Source: Choricystis sp. odSpoLacu1 (lineage: Eukaryota > Chlorophyta > Trebouxiophyceae). Taken from it: 64,000 bases of DNA. Made by a program: the position numbers and the translations under genes. This document shows positions 33,264 to 44,869 of this stretch, piece by piece (the stretch's first letter is position 1; each line of letters begins with the position of its first letter). The DNA lies in the NCBI GenBank assembly GCA_958009055.1, contig OY253660.1, positions 62,001-126,000 of the forward strand, in the 5' to 3' direction. The notes beneath the pieces were generated by a model. That model ran no database searches. It saw only the letters and a list, made by a program, of their open reading frames with translations, and was not told where the DNA came from.

Positions 33264-33748
33264 ATGCGCGCCGCCACCCTCCTCCTGCTGGCCCTGCTGG
33301 CCATGGCCGCTCTCACGCTTGCTGAAGGTGCTTGCAGTGTTTTTGGGCGGGCAGCGGTGTGCAGCGAGAGAGCCCCCCCGGAAACGCGCGCGCCCATCCG
33401 GCCCCGCCCTCCTGCGGCCCCGCCACGACTCTCTCCTGCCCAATGCGCACGCGCACGGGCATGAGGGAGCCAACGTGTAGCTGGCTTGCGAGCGGCGCGG
33501 GCGGAGGACGTGCCAGCAGGGCTGCGCCGCCGACTTACTCATCGACACATAAACTCACACGACGCTTCCTCCTTTCCCCCCCCCACACAGCCACCCGCCT
33601 CCTGCGCCAGGACGCTGGCCTGCCCGCCACCGCCTCCACCGGCGCCGGCACAGCCCTTGGTTCCTACTACTTGCTCGCCTCCACGCCCCTGATGCCGATG
33701 GGGGGTGGCTCCGCGCTGCCCGCCACGGCGGCAGGGTTGGCCGGGTGA
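33264..33748 (+). CDS. Small secreted protein B of a three-gene cluster
   Basis: Exons 33264-33327 and 33591-33748 give only 73 residues. Exon 1 is a signal peptide (MRAATLLLLALLAMAALTLA, ending AE). A phase-1 intron with a GTGCTT donor follows. Exon 2 opens ATRLLRQDAGLPATASTG and continues GSYYLLASTPLMPMGGG. RLLRQ fits RxLxQ, and SYYLLAST is shared with protein C. If cut at the RxL site the mature peptide would be about 45 residues. Function unknown. Confidence 0.7.
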
Positions 33749-34285
33749 AAAGGACGGGAAGGCTGTTTCCCTTCTTTGCCCCCCCTCACTGTACTTAGAC
33801 ACCTTGCGTTTCATTCCCATCGTTACGCGACTTTGTCGCCTGTTTGGCCGCGGCGTGTTGCGCGCCCCCCCCAACAAGGGCGCCTCTGACAAAAAAAACT
33901 CACGAACACAACCACCCCTTTCCTTCCCCTCGTCTTTGTTTTGCCTTGTTCCCCCACATCCCTCCCCCAACTTTGATATTGTTTGACACACCTGCCTTTT
34001 GTGTCGTGCACGTTTGGCGCGACGTCCTGCCCGCGCATAGAAATCTGTTGCTTTTTACAAGTGTAAAACACCAAACAAACAAAAACGTATTCTATGTGAG
34101 TTTTCCTGTTGGCTTTCACCGTGTGGCTGCGTGTCGCAAATGTGTGGCGAGACGTGTCGTCATTGGCGAGAGGCAAACGGGAGGCTGGCGAGTGTCAATG
34201 AAACGTAACCAAGACAAAAAAGCGAAACACACTCGTCGGGCAGGTCGGGCAAGACTCCCCTCCCTTCCCGCGCCGCGGGCACACG
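33749..34285. other. Intergenic region within the secreted-protein cluster
   Basis: About 540 bases between proteins B and C, so it holds the promoter of C. It is more AT-rich than average (for example GTTGCTTTTTACAAGTGTAAAACACC near 34050-34075). No open frame with plausible codon use was found. Confidence 0.5.
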
Positions 34286-34755
34286 ATGCGGCCCCCGTCC
34301 CACCTGCCTGGCGCACTCGCGCTTCTGTATGCAAGCACTTTAGTGCTCGCATTGAGTGCCGGCGCGAGCGGTGCGTTGTTTTTTTGTCGGGGCGGGGAGC
34401 GAAAAAAAAACTGGCCGCCATCTCGCGCTTTCGGCCGCCAGGTCATCTGCTCACTCCTCTCTCCCTCCCCCACACCACCCCCCACACAGCCCGCGCCCTG
34501 CGCCAGGACCCGGCCTCCTACTACCTGCTGGCCGCCACGTCTGCGTCCTCGGGGGCGCCAGGGGGCGCCTCGCCACCGCCCCAGCAACAGCCGGCCGCGC
34601 TGCCGCAGGGCGCAGCGAGCGGTGACGGCGGCGGCAACCGCATGCCCATCATCGACAGAGCGGTCGGCGGGTACGACCCCGCCACGCTGTATGCAGCCCT
34701 GGGGTCGGGCATCAATGTGCCCATCGCCATGGGCAACCCCATGCTGGGCAGATGA
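34286..34755 (+). CDS. Small secreted protein C of a three-gene cluster
   Basis: Exons 34286-34370 and 34490-34755 give 116 residues. Exon 1 is a signal peptide (LALLYASTLVLALSAGAS). The phase-1 intron and rebuilt Ala codon repeat the pattern of A and B. Exon 2 starts ARALRQDPASYYLLAAT, so RALRQ sits in the same place as RLLRQ in B, followed by a shared SYYLLA. A Gln/Pro/Gly linker leads to MPIIDRAVGGYDPATLYAAL and a conserved-looking end GINVPIAMGNPMLGR. B and C are clear paralogues. Function unknown; secretion is inferred from the leader. Confidence 0.72.
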
Positions 34756-35283
34756 GGAAGTGATGGTCCCCCCCCTCCCGGTTTTGAAAACACGCTGGTG
34801 GGTGTGGCTCTGCCGCCTCAAGAGTGGGTGCAACTCTTGAGTGGGTGCCACACACACACGTGGTGGTGTCCTGTCACGATGGCAGGATGTGTTTTCTCTC
34901 ACAGGAGCGCTTTGCTTGTGTGGAAACGGGCTTCGGGGGGGGACAAAATCGACGTCAGAGGTGTGGGACAAAGAGACAAGGGACCCGAAGGCGGCGGCGG
35001 CGAGAGCTCTCCCCACAGGGAACGCGGGAGAGCGCGCGTTGCGCGGCCGGCGTGGTTTTCCTTGGTGCATTTTTTGGGGACACATAGATATAGGGCGCGC
35101 CAGCACCCAAGCACGTCGAAACAGAATGGGGATCGAAATGGTGCGTGCTGTGGGGGGGGGGGGTCGTTGTTTTGGAGGGGGTCTGGTTTTCATCGAAAAA
35201 TCTCTCTCTCCCTTCATAAAAAGCATCCAAGTCTCTCTCACAGTTTACACAGCACAGTAGCTTCCCACACTACACCACACACA
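34756..35283. other. Intergenic region with a short hairpin
   Basis: Between secreted protein C and the plastid membrane protein gene, which converge. At 34819-34839 CAAGAGT and ACTCTTG form a perfect 7-base stem around a 7-base loop, 64 bases past the stop of C; GAGTGGGTGC is directly repeated there. Otherwise no gene seen. Confidence 0.5.
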
Positions 35284-35825
35284 TCAGTCGTCATCCACAA
35301 ACTCGCGGCGGTCGGTCCAGCGCGGCTGGCGAAACGCGCGGATCTCCTCCTCGCTCATGTATTCCCCCGTCTCCTCAAACGTCTTGCGGTTGAGGGCGCG
35401 CAGCTCTTCCAGGTGCTCTGTGGAGTGGGTGGGGTGGAGTGGTGGGGTGTGGGGGTGGGTGAGTGGACAGCAAGTGGTAGCGATGAGCGCTCGACCGTCG
35501 TGGCGCGCTGCGAGAGAAAAAAACGCGCGCGCTGGCCCTGCCCGCGCGATCCCGCACCCCCTCTCCCCACTGTCTCCGGGCGCCGCCCCTCCGTTGACTC
35601 ACCCTCATCTTTCCTGTCGCGGCTGGTGTAGAAGATGGGGGCCCCGATGCCGAGGGCGAGGCCGGCCACCGCGCCGAGGAGGCCGGTGAGCGTGTCGGGG
35701 TCGGACCAGTCCAGCTCGATGGCGCGGGGAGGGGGGGGGGCGCGGCGCGTGGTCGTCGTGCGCGACGACCGCGTGGCCGGGCGGGCGAGGGGGGCGCGAA
35801 GCCGGGTGGGGGCGGTGGCGCGCAT
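35284..35825 (-). CDS. Plastid-type single-helix membrane protein
   Basis: Exons 35825-35603 and 35417-35284 give 118 residues. The first 33 residues (Arg/Thr/Ala/Pro) are a transit peptide by composition. Then comes IELDWSDPDTLTGLLGAVAG, a hydrophobic helix (LGAVAGLALGIGAPIFYTS), a charged turn (SRDRKDEEHLEELRALNR), and an acidic soluble tail, GEYMSEEEIRAFRQPRWTDR, ending EFVDDD. The tail looks strongly constrained and I believe plants have a related small thylakoid protein, but I cannot name it. The internal splice (G|AG) is exact. Confidence 0.78.
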
Positions 35826-36785
35826 AGAAAAATTCGGGACGCGGAATGAAGAACGAGAGGTGAGAGTGTGGTTGTTTCAACCGACTGGTTCTTGTTGACA
35901 CGCGCTGCGCACAGCCCCCCCCTCCCACGCCACCACCACAGCATCACCAGCGCGACCCAGCTTGTGCAACAGGCTGGAGGCACAGGGACGGCGCGGCAGG
36001 GGCGGGGGGGGGGCGGCGGCGGCGAAAAAAGGGGGTTGTTGTTCGTGGGACGAAAAAGAAAACAAAAGAAAAAAGAGCAAGACAATGAAAGGCAATGAAA
36101 AAAAGAGCAACCACAACACACCTGGGGGAGTGTCAAGGCAGGGAGGCACGCCGGGGGGGTGGGTGGTGGTGGTGCGAGGTTGCGAAAGGGGAAGGGGGAG
36201 GGGAGGAAGAGGAGGGTTGAGAGAGGGGCGGTCTCGGCCTTTTTAAGTGGGGCGTCGGCCGTCACTGCCCGCCCACCCCACCGGCATAATGGTTGGCACA
36301 CCATGAAGAAAGACAAGAAAAAATGAGTGGGAACAGAAAACCCGCGCACTCCAAACCTAGCTGCCCCCCCTCACACACGCCCGCGAGCCACCGGGGAACA
36401 GCGACGCGCGAGCAAAAAAAAAAAAGACAGGGCAGGCGCCAGTCTCTAACTATTCACGCGCGTGGGCCCGGGAGTCCGACGGCATGGGGACAGGGGAGGG
36501 AGGGGGAAAGCATGATCCAAAGAAAAAAGGGGGGGGGTGTTTTTTTCCGGTTCCCCTCCCCGCACACCCTCCCTCCGCCACCGGTCGAAAAGGAGGGGCA
36601 TTGTGCAGGAAAATGCAGAACGAGACGGAGCCAAGCGACGGGAGTGTGTGTGGTTTCTACGCACACACACACGCGCCGCTAACACCCCGCCCCGTCCTGT
36701 TCCCCCTCGTGCCCAGGCTTTTGTGCGGTGTTGGAACAACGGGCACGGCCAGAGGAGGACCCAAAGAAAAACGCTGTCACCGATC
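35826..36785. other. Long intergenic region, no gene seen
   Basis: 960 bases between two minus-strand genes. It holds a G-rich run (36001-36013), A-rich stretches with repeated GCAATGAAA, and a (CA)n tract near 36661. No convincing frame, tRNA or promoter element. It is the longest gene-free stretch in the window. Confidence 0.5.
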
Positions 36786-37473
36786 TCACACGTCCCACGG
36801 CAGCAGCACGTCGCTGGCGGGGCGCGGCAGGGCCGCCCGCGCCCACTCTGAGTCGGACGAGTTGCACCCAAAATCGTCGCCATCGCTCCACACGACGGCG
36901 ACCGCCTGGGGCGCGCGCGCCAGCTTGGACGGTGGAGGCGGCGGTGGCCCCGCGCGCACGCCGTCGTCGTCGTCCGAGTCGGCGGCGCCGTCGTCGTCGG
37001 AGCAGGCGGATCCCGTGGCGCCGCGGGAGAAGGGCGTCCACGCGGCGGCCGCGAAAGGAGACGGCGTGGCCGTGGCCGCCACGCCACACTCCACCCCGCC
37101 ACACGTCACCGTCAGCCGGGCCAGGGTACCCGCCCCGGGCACCGACCGCGCGCGAGCGCGCCAGGTGGAGGGTGGCGCGCGCGACTTTTTGCACGGCGGC
37201 GGCGACGGGGGCGACGGGGGCGGGTGCTGCGTCGCCGTGGGGGTGGAGGGTGGAGGCGTGACCGATGTGTGGACGGCGGTCGCGTCATCCAGCGCGGTGC
37301 CGCAGGAGGCGGACGTGCTATTGTGTGGGTGTGGGTGTGAGTGTTGGGGGAGGGTTGCTTTTGGGGTCTCGTTTTTCCGCGCGGCCTCCCGCCAGCCGCC
37401 AACGCCCCCGGTGCCGCCGCCGGCAAGCCACAATAACCGCGAGCCAAGACCCCGGGGGAACGCACCACTCCAT
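36786..37473 (-). CDS. Hypothetical acidic, Pro-rich protein
   Basis: Not recognised. The body exon (37317-36786) encodes GTLARLTVTCGGVECGVAA, a Ser/Asp block (ACSDDDGAADSDDDDG), a Pro-rich stretch and AVAVVWSDGDDFGCNSSDSE with a short tail ending LLPWDV. An acceptor (AATAG) precedes it. An eight-base first exon at 37473-37466 (ATGGAGTG, donor GTGCGT) joins in frame to give 179 residues; this is one plausible start, not proven. Acidic Ser/Asp clusters suggest casein kinase 2 sites and perhaps a nuclear role. It is head-to-head with ADAT2 (287 bases). Confidence 0.5.
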
Positions 37474-37760
37474 GGCGTGCGTCGGGCGCGAGGGACAGCA
37501 CAAAGCCGGAGATTGCGATAGACGCTGCCTTGTCGGTGAAACACGCGCGGTCACGCCGGCGCTGGGCACCCAATGCGGCCGCGCGACAGCACGCGGGTGA
37601 TCGTCACCGCGGTGTCGGGGGGCGGGATCGCGCAGGGCGCGGCCGTTTTCTGGCTGGGGCCGCAGAGGGCGGCCGCTGACTGGGTGCGCTCCTCTGGGTG
37701 TTTTTTCCCCTCAAAAGTTTTCTTATTTTTCGCCTTTTGCTTATCGCGAATGTCGCCACC

Positions 37761-38731
37761 ATGACGGCACCAGGCGGCGACGCCTGCCCGCCGTCCCACG
37801 ACCGGGACGCAGCCTGGATGCAGCTGGCGCTGCGCGAGGTGCGGAAGAGGGTCGCAGTCGCGGGTCGGTCCCGACGTCGAGAGCTTGCCTCTTACATCCC
37901 TCCCTCCTCCTCCTACTTTCCAGGCTGAAGCCGCCCTCCACCGCCAAGAAGTGCCTGTCGGATGCGTTCTGGTGGACACGGAGACGGGTGACGTGGTGGC
38001 GGTTGGGTCCAACCGCACGAATGAGACCAGAAATGTGAGAGGAAAGAGGTCTCGGGGGCTCGCCCGCCGTCGCCGCTTCGCACGACGGGACACGCGTGTG
38101 CCTCTTGCACGCCACACGCTTCCAGCAGTGGCGTTGGTGACGGCGCACTGGGGATTTTCTCCTGCCCCCCACTCATTTCCACCCCCCTCGCTCTCTCTGT
38201 CAGGCCACCCGCCACGCCGAGCTGGAAGCCTTCGACGCCCTGCACGCCGCCGACGTCGCGGCCGGCCGCCCCCCTCGCCCCAATCTGACTGGCACCACCC
38301 TCGTCGTCACCGTGGAGCCCTGCATCATGTGCGCCGCCGCCCTCGCCACCGCGCTCCTCCCCGACGCCGTCGTCTTTGGCTGCTGGAACGACCGGTTTGG
38401 AGGGTGTGGCTCCGTTCTGGACGCGGTGGGGGAGCGGCACGGAGGGTGCGGCCTGGAGGAAGGGGAGGAGGAGGAAAAGAAGAACAACTCCCCCCCACCC
38501 TTTGCCCTGCGCGGCGGCGTGCGCGCGGCGGACGCGGTGGCGTTGTTGAAACTGTTTTACGAGACGGGCAATCCCACGGGTGAGTGTGTGTGGAGGGATG
38601 TGGGGCGCGAGCGAGAGGGAGAGAGGTTGCTGTTTTTTGCTTACCTTTCTTCCCTCCCCCACACAGCCCCCAACCCGCGCCGCCCCGTGATGCCGCTGCC
38701 CGACCCACCACTGTTAGTCCAACAACCGTGA
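37761..38731 (+). CDS. TAD2: tRNA adenosine deaminase, ADAT2/TAD2
   Basis: Catalytic subunit of the enzyme that makes inosine at the tRNA wobble position. Exons 37761-37838, 37924-38034, 38204-38579 and 38667-38731 give 209 residues with all phases matching. Zinc and catalytic motifs: HAELEAFDAL (HAE) just after a splice site, and VEPCIMCAAALATALLP (PCxxC). VPVGCVLVDTETGDVVAVGS is the substrate-pocket strand of the family. A 25-residue acidic insert (EEGEEEEKKNN region) interrupts the C-terminal part, ahead of ADAVALLKLFYETGNP. A TGTAA lies shortly after the stop. Its end is 51 bases from the end of SLY1. Confidence 0.95.
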
Positions 38732-38742
38732 TTTTGTTTGCG

Positions 38743-38747
38743 TGTAA
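38743..38747 (+). terminator. TGTAA, possible polyadenylation signal
   Basis: Twelve bases past the ADAT2 stop, followed by AATAA and an A-run. Fits the chlorophyte signal; inferred from position only. Confidence 0.4.
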
Positions 38748-38782
38748 GCCTGTTTAATAAAAAAAAACTGTTCAACCCATTC

Positions 38783-41173
38783 TTAACCCATCCCCGCCGC
38801 CCGCCCCAACGCCGCCAGCGTGGCCGCCACCCCCTCCCCCGCCACCAGCTCGGTGCCGCCGTAAACCACCCGCTTGGCGGGGACAGCGCGCGCGCCCCAC
38901 CGGGCGAAGGCGTCGCGCTCGGCGTAGCAGGCGCCTCCGACGATCGCGACGACGACGTCGCCGCAGGGGGGGAGCGGGGTGGGCGGGGCGCCGGGGGTGG
39001 CAGCGGCGCTACCACCCCCTCCCAGCGGCCGCCCACCCGCCGCCGGCGCCCTCGGGTCGTACTCAACGTACGCATCGCCATCGGGCAACGGTTTGCCGCC
39101 CGCCAGGCCGTCGACCGTGAGGACGAGGGGGGGCGCCTTCTCGCCGCGCAGCAGGCCACGGGCCGCGCGCGCCAACGACGCGGCGCCCCCCGCCAGCGCG
39201 CGGTCGGCCCAGGACGCGACGCTGGTGGAGGGCGGAGGCGCGGAGGAGGGGGCGGTGGTTGCCGCCGGTGGAGCCGCCAGGCGGCGCAGGCGGCGGACGT
39301 AGGCGAGGGCGGGGACCGCGTCGGAGGGTGCAGCAGCCACCCCAGCCCCACTCCCACCACCATCCACCGCCGCCGCCAGCCGCCCCGCTTCTTCGTCCGT
39401 CAGCGGTGTCGCCGACACCAGGGCCAGCACCAGGGCCGCCCTCAGCTTGTCGGCGGGGGTGGCGCCCGGCGGGGCGGACGCGATCAGGTGTTCGATGTCA
39501 CCCACCCCCGCTTTTCCTGAAACAACATCCTCCTCAACTCCCGCAAACGCGTCCAGCCCCCTCGCCTTGATGGCTTGCAGCAGCTGGGTGGCGATGTTGG
39601 TGTGCCTGTCCAGCACTTTCTTGCGGTCTGCGAGTTCGGGGAGGGAGGCAACGGCAGCGGCGAGGGCAGCGGCATCTGTGCCGAGGGCTGGCGCGGCGCC
39701 ACCACCCGCGGTGGCGGACCGATTCACCGCGTCCACGGCAGCCCGATACTTCTTCAGTTGGGCGTCCACCTCCTCCGCCACCGCGGGGAAGGGTTTGTCC
39801 CCGTTGGCCTCCCAGAAGGGGTCGCCCGGGCCGACCTCGGCGGTCGCGGGCTTGGTGTTTCCACCTCCCTCGCCCGCCAGCGTCACCCGGTTCAGCTCCA
39901 GCCCCAGCACATCCGCCACGAGAGGCTTGTACGTCCAGGCGTGCGCCAGCGGGGTGGCCAGGTCGGCGGCGCGATCCAGAATGGCGAGCAGGGGGCGCGC
40001 GCCTCCGAGCGCGGGGGCGCCCCCCGCTGCCGCCCCCAGGCGGGACGCGCGGGCGGCGTCGCGCAGGCGAGCGTCCAGGGCTGAGGCCACGGCTTGGGCG
40101 GGGCCGCCCTGTGGTGGGTGGTGTGGGGGGGGGGGTGAGAGACGAGACGCGAAAACACACACTCACCGTCCCTCTCCCTCCCTCACCCACCTTGGGGCAC
40201 CGAATGATCGGCACCACCCCCAGCGTCACCACCACCGAGTACAGGCCCTCCACGACGGCGCCGATCGTGGCCGCCACGTCAGCATCTGCGGCGGAGGGGG
40301 CGTGCAGGCGGGCAAACGCGTCGCGCTGCCTCAACGAGAACAGCCCCGCCTCCAGCGCCACAAAGGCCAGGTGCTGGTCGGTGACGCCTCCGACTCGGGT
40401 GAGGGCGGGGGCGGGGGCGGCGGCAATAGCGGTGGCCAGGCGGGAGAGGAGGGGGGGGTCGACCCCCCCGCAAAAATGGATGTACAGTTTGTCATAGATG
40501 CCCGCCGCCGCGTCGGCCGCGATGCGGTCGATGGAGGACGGTGACGCGGTGACGAAGTAGACGGCGGGCACGTCGGGGATGGGCTGGGAGGGGTGGGAGC
40601 GAGGGAGGGTGGGGGAAGGGTGAGTTTCTTTGATGTTTTGATTTGTTTGATCCCTCCCCGACTGGCACACACACATCATTCCACACATCCACGACCCAAC
40701 TCTCTGTTCTCACCTGGCGCTCCGCGCCCAGCTGCAGGTGCAGCGTGACGCCGTGCCGCCTCAAGTCCGCCACGCGCAGCAGGGGGGCCACCACGTCCCG
40801 GGTGGAGGCGTCCAGCACGAGGACGCGGTAGCCGGAGGAGGCGGCTGCGGAGGCGTCGGCGCCGGAGGGCGGGGGGTCGGGGTGCAGGATGCGGGCGAGC
40901 GCGTCTGATGGGGGAGGGAAAGGAAACAGGGGTGGGAGGTGTCTGTGTGTGTGTGAGGACCCTTTTCACCGCAACGAGGCCAAGCTCTAGCACGCGCTTG
41001 CGATCGGGGCGTGCGTGTGGAAGGCGTGCAGCCGACGGCGCCGTCAAGGGGACACCACACGCAGCTCCCCACCAATGCGCGCGCCTACGAGCGGTGTGCG
41101 TCTTTTCACGCCTTCATCTCTCTCTCTCACCCGTCTGCTTGGCGCGCAAGTCCATGGCGGCGGCGGCCGCCAT
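38783..41173 (-). CDS. SLY1: Sec1/Munc18-family vesicle fusion protein SLY1
   Basis: SM protein that assists SNARE assembly in ER-Golgi transport. Exons 41173-41131, 40904-40714, 40583-40191, 40108-38783; 650 residues, the normal length. The start MDLRAKQTDALARILHP, joined across intron 1, is the SLY1 opening. Other family stretches: YRVLVLDASTRDVVAPLLRV, DVPAVYFVTASPSSIDRIA, RPLLAILDRAADLATPLAHA with WTYKPLVADVLGLELNRV, and DRHTNIATQLLQAIKARGLD. An upstream ATG (MAAAAAMDL) adds six residues. The third domain has extra Pro/Ala linkers. The last residues GVAATLAALGRAAGMG are unremarkable. Confidence 0.95.
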
Positions 41174-41500
41174 GGCGTGTGTGTGTGTGTGTGCGTGGAG
41201 GAGAGAGGGAGAGGCGAGAGACCACACGCACAATAAGAAACAGCGGTTGTGTGAAAAGTGTTTTTGCACACGACAGAGAGAGAAAAAGTGGGGGACGATC
41301 CCCCACGCAGTGAAAAGGAAAAAGGGGCAAAAACCAAGCAGAGCGAATAAGAAAAAGGACGGAAACAAGACGGTGGGAAAGGTGGGCGTAGGAAAGAAGG
41401 GTGAGGAGCAGGCCACGCCCGCCGACCCCTCCCTTCCTTCACACACACCACTCCCTCCCCTTGCAAAGCTGCGCAGCACAAACCTCCTCCTCCAACTCTC

Positions 41501-42496
<996 letters not shown>

Positions 42497-43054
42497 GGTT
42501 GAAGACGGTCGGGGGGAGGGGTGGCGGGGCGGGAAAAGAAGTGGAAAGTGAGTTTTGCGTCAAAGACGAGAGCGAGTCGACGTTGGAGAGAGAGCCGCCC
42601 TCTCCAAAATTCCTTTCTCGCCTCTGTCTGTGTGTGGCCCTTGAGTGGCTTTTGTTCCCGTCCGCACACACGCACACACGTGCACACACGGTGAGTGGTT
42701 GGATCGCGTGTTGCGTTGCGAACACGGGGGGAGGAGGAGCGCTGCGCGTGGCCCCGCCGACCGCCGTCACCCCACGTTGCCTCCGTCTTTCTGCCTATCT
42801 CTCCCTTCCTGCGTCTGTGTGTGTGTTTCCTGTCTGCGGAGGACGAACCAGATCCAAACCTGTTGTGCGAGAGCGCTCCATTTTTTGGGGTGCGCTGATT
42901 AACCAACACCAAACAATAAACTATAACTTCTGACGCACACGAAACCACACACACGGCAGACTGGAGACACAGAGAGAGGGCTGTATCGCAGAGGCTTGGG
43001 GCGGGGGCCGAAACCGAAGTTGAAACACATCCATTTTAACACCCCATCAAACAG
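42497..43054. promoter_or_regulatory. Divergent promoter region of RPS23 and the SDR gene
   Basis: 558 bases between two divergent starts. It contains (CA)n tracts near 42665-42690 and a TG-rich stretch near 42813. Its right half (42890-43050) is AT-richer, with ATTAACCAACACCAAACAATAAAC. No recognised promoter motif; assignment follows from layout. Confidence 0.45.
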
Positions 43055-43765
43055 ATGTCCCCCTTTTATGCCAACAAGCACGTCGCCGTCGTCGGCGCGT
43101 CCCGCGGCCTGGGGCTGGAGTGGTGCAGGCAGCTGCTGGCGCGCGGCAACACGGTGCACGCCGGCTTTCGCACGCAGACAAAGGAGCTGGACGCACTGGT
43201 GGCGGCGTCGGCGGGCAAACTGACCACCGCCCACATCGACGTCACCCAGCCCGCCTCCATCGCCGCCTGGGCGGACAGCGTCAAAGCGTCCACCCCGCGC
43301 CTGGACCTGGTCATCGGCAACGCGGGCGTCGCCAAGTGGACGGGGTTGAGTGATGTCACGTCCGAAGAGATGATGTCCCTGTTTCAGACCAACACGGTTG
43401 GCCCCCTGCTGGTTGTGCAAGCCCTGCTGGCTCGCGGCCTGCTCCAGAAAGGGTCGGCTGTGGCCAACGTGACGAGCAAAATGGGTTCGATCGACGATTC
43501 GTCGGGCGGCACGTACGCTTATCGGGCGTCAAAGGCCGCGTTGAACATGTGCACCGTCCAATGCGATCACGACTTATCCTCCCAAGGCATCCGATGCACC
43601 GTGCTGCACCCGGGCTGGGTCGCCACCCGCATGACGAGCGACCGCGGGTTGATCGACTGCGAGACGAGTGTGGCTGGCATGCTGTCAGTTTTGGAGGACA
43701 AAGCGTCCGGCAAGGTCGACTGGAAAACGTGGCTTGACTATAAATCCGAGGAGATCAAGTGGTGA
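43055..43765 (+). CDS. Short-chain dehydrogenase/reductase, C-factor-like
   Basis: NAD(P)-dependent SDR of 236 residues, single exon. GASRGLGLEWCRQLLARG is the cofactor loop (GxxxGxG), NAGVAKW the NNAG-type motif, and YAYRASKAALNM the catalytic Tyr-Lys with Ser in SKMGSIDDSSGGTYAY. The overall pattern is that of the bacterial C-factor / sniffer carbonyl reductase group. LHPGWVATRM is the typical post-catalytic segment. The substrate is unknown; small carbonyl reduction is the usual activity. No targeting peptide is seen. Codon use is typical of the window, so there is no sign of recent transfer. Confidence 0.92.
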   Translation: MSPFYANKHVAVVGASRGLGLEWCRQLLARGNTVHAGFRTQTKELDALVAASAGKLTTAHIDVTQPASIAAWADSVKASTPRLDLVIGNAGVAKWTGLSDVTSEEMMSLFQTNTVGPLLVVQALLARGLLQKGSAVANVTSKMGSIDDSSGGTYAYRASKAALNMCTVQCDHDLSSQGIRCTVLHPGWVATRMTSDRGLIDCETSVAGMLSVLEDKASGKVDWKTWLDYKSEEIKW

Positions 43766-43867
43766 CGGCGATGTGTGGGCGTTGGTGGTGGGAAGGCAGA
43801 GGCACCGGAGAGGGACAGCTTTTTTAAACACAAAAACACAAAAACAAACGCACACACACAACACACA

Positions 43868-44407
43868 CTACTCCAACAACTTGGGCCGTGCCCGCAGCTC
43901 CTCCACCAGCCACGGCGTGACGCCGCCCTTGGCTGCCAAGTCTCTCAGCTCAGCGGGGGTGACCCACTGCACACCCGCCACTTCACTCGCGTCCGGCGTC
44001 ACGCCCCCACTCCACGCCGTCAGCCAAAACGTGGTCACCAGCTCCCGGTCCCACACGGCGCCTTGTTTCAGTATTGCGGGGCGTTCGGGGCCCAGGGGGG
44101 CGCCCAGGGTGGCGGCGTCGACCCGTATCCCCAGCTCCTCTTTCAGTCCACGCACTGCGGCCTCGGTCACGCTCTCTCCACTTGACACGTGCTCAGTGCA
44201 ACTCATGTCCCACGCGTTGGGGCACACGTCCTTGGTGGCAGCACGGCGTTGGAGGAGCAAACGGCCGGCCGGGTCGGAGACGAATATGTAGGCCGCGCGG
44301 TGCCAGAGGCCGGTCGCGTGGCAGACGGAGCGAGGAGCGACGCCCGTGATGTTTCCCGTGGCGGGGTCGACGATGTCGAAGAGTTCGGTGGGTGTGTCGG
44401 GCGGCAT
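43868..44407 (-). CDS. Nudix hydrolase, isopentenyl-diphosphate isomerase-like fold
   Basis: Single exon, 179 residues. Opening MPPDTPTELFDIVDPATGN and the segment CHATGLWHRAAYIFVSDPAG resemble the Nudix domain shared by plant NUDT3-type proteins and IDI-like hydrolases. The Nudix box reads HVSSGESVTEAAVRGLKEEL followed by GI; the usual RE pair is RG here, while the EE metal pair is kept. LLLQRRAATKDVCPNAWDMS completes the fold. The substrate cannot be told from sequence. It converges on the SDR gene (102 bases) and is divergent from the phytocyanin-like gene. Confidence 0.88.
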   Translation of the reverse strand: MPPDTPTELFDIVDPATGNITGVAPRSVCHATGLWHRAAYIFVSDPAGRLLLQRRAATKDVCPNAWDMSCTEHVSSGESVTEAAVRGLKEELGIRVDAATLGAPLGPERPAILKQGAVWDRELVTTFWLTAWSGGVTPDASEVAGVQWVTPAELRDLAAKGGVTPWLVEELRARPKLLE

Positions 44408-44869
44408 GTGTGAAAAACGGGGTGGAAACTGGGCGAAGCAAGAACTTTGTTTCGTTGCTCACAAAAAAAATCGTTCTTTCTTTCTCTTCCTGGGCTGCGC
44501 GCCAAGTCACAGGTGCGTGTGCGTCGACGGTGACAACACGTCGCCCACCTCACTCTAGGCGGCGAGTGGGCGCGTCCAAGGCAGTGGTGTGGGGGACACC
44601 GCGCAATCGCGCCTCGCCATTTGGCGCGAATGCCAAGCGGGCCTCGCGCCAGCCCCGATTCACGCGGCGGTTGGCGACCCACCAATGCAGCAACGCAGGC
44701 TGGTGTCCAGCACTTGCACTCACGGGGGTGTGGTGGCTGGAATGCGCGCTGCGTCACGGGCAGGGCGGGAACCAATTGCGTTCCGCGGCGCTCACCTAGC
44801 TTCCGCTACCTCCCCTCCACAGTCGTGCCCACTCTCCGAGCCTCGGCCCCCCCTCCGACCCTCGCCAAC
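44408..44869. other. Divergent intergenic region, no gene seen
   Basis: 462 bases between the Nudix and phytocyanin-like starts; must contain both promoters. No recognised elements. Confidence 0.45.

Noticed and set aside
33844..34755. Single 303-codon frame covering secreted protein C without splicing
   Set aside because: The upstream part has poor codon use and AT-rich sequence. The spliced form gives a clean signal peptide and the same intron phase as its neighbours.
32023..34755. Oomycete RxLR effectors or Plasmodium-type exported proteins
   Set aside because: The motif fits superficially, but the flanking genes (Rubisco activase, ELIP, plant-type threonine enzymes) exclude these organisms and there is no acidic dEER block. 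Only the motif resemblance is reported.
36293..36785. Small open frames in the 35.8-36.8 kb gap
   Set aside because: Frames on both strands are Pro/Lys-rich and run through homopolymers; no start context, splice signal or motif supports any of them.
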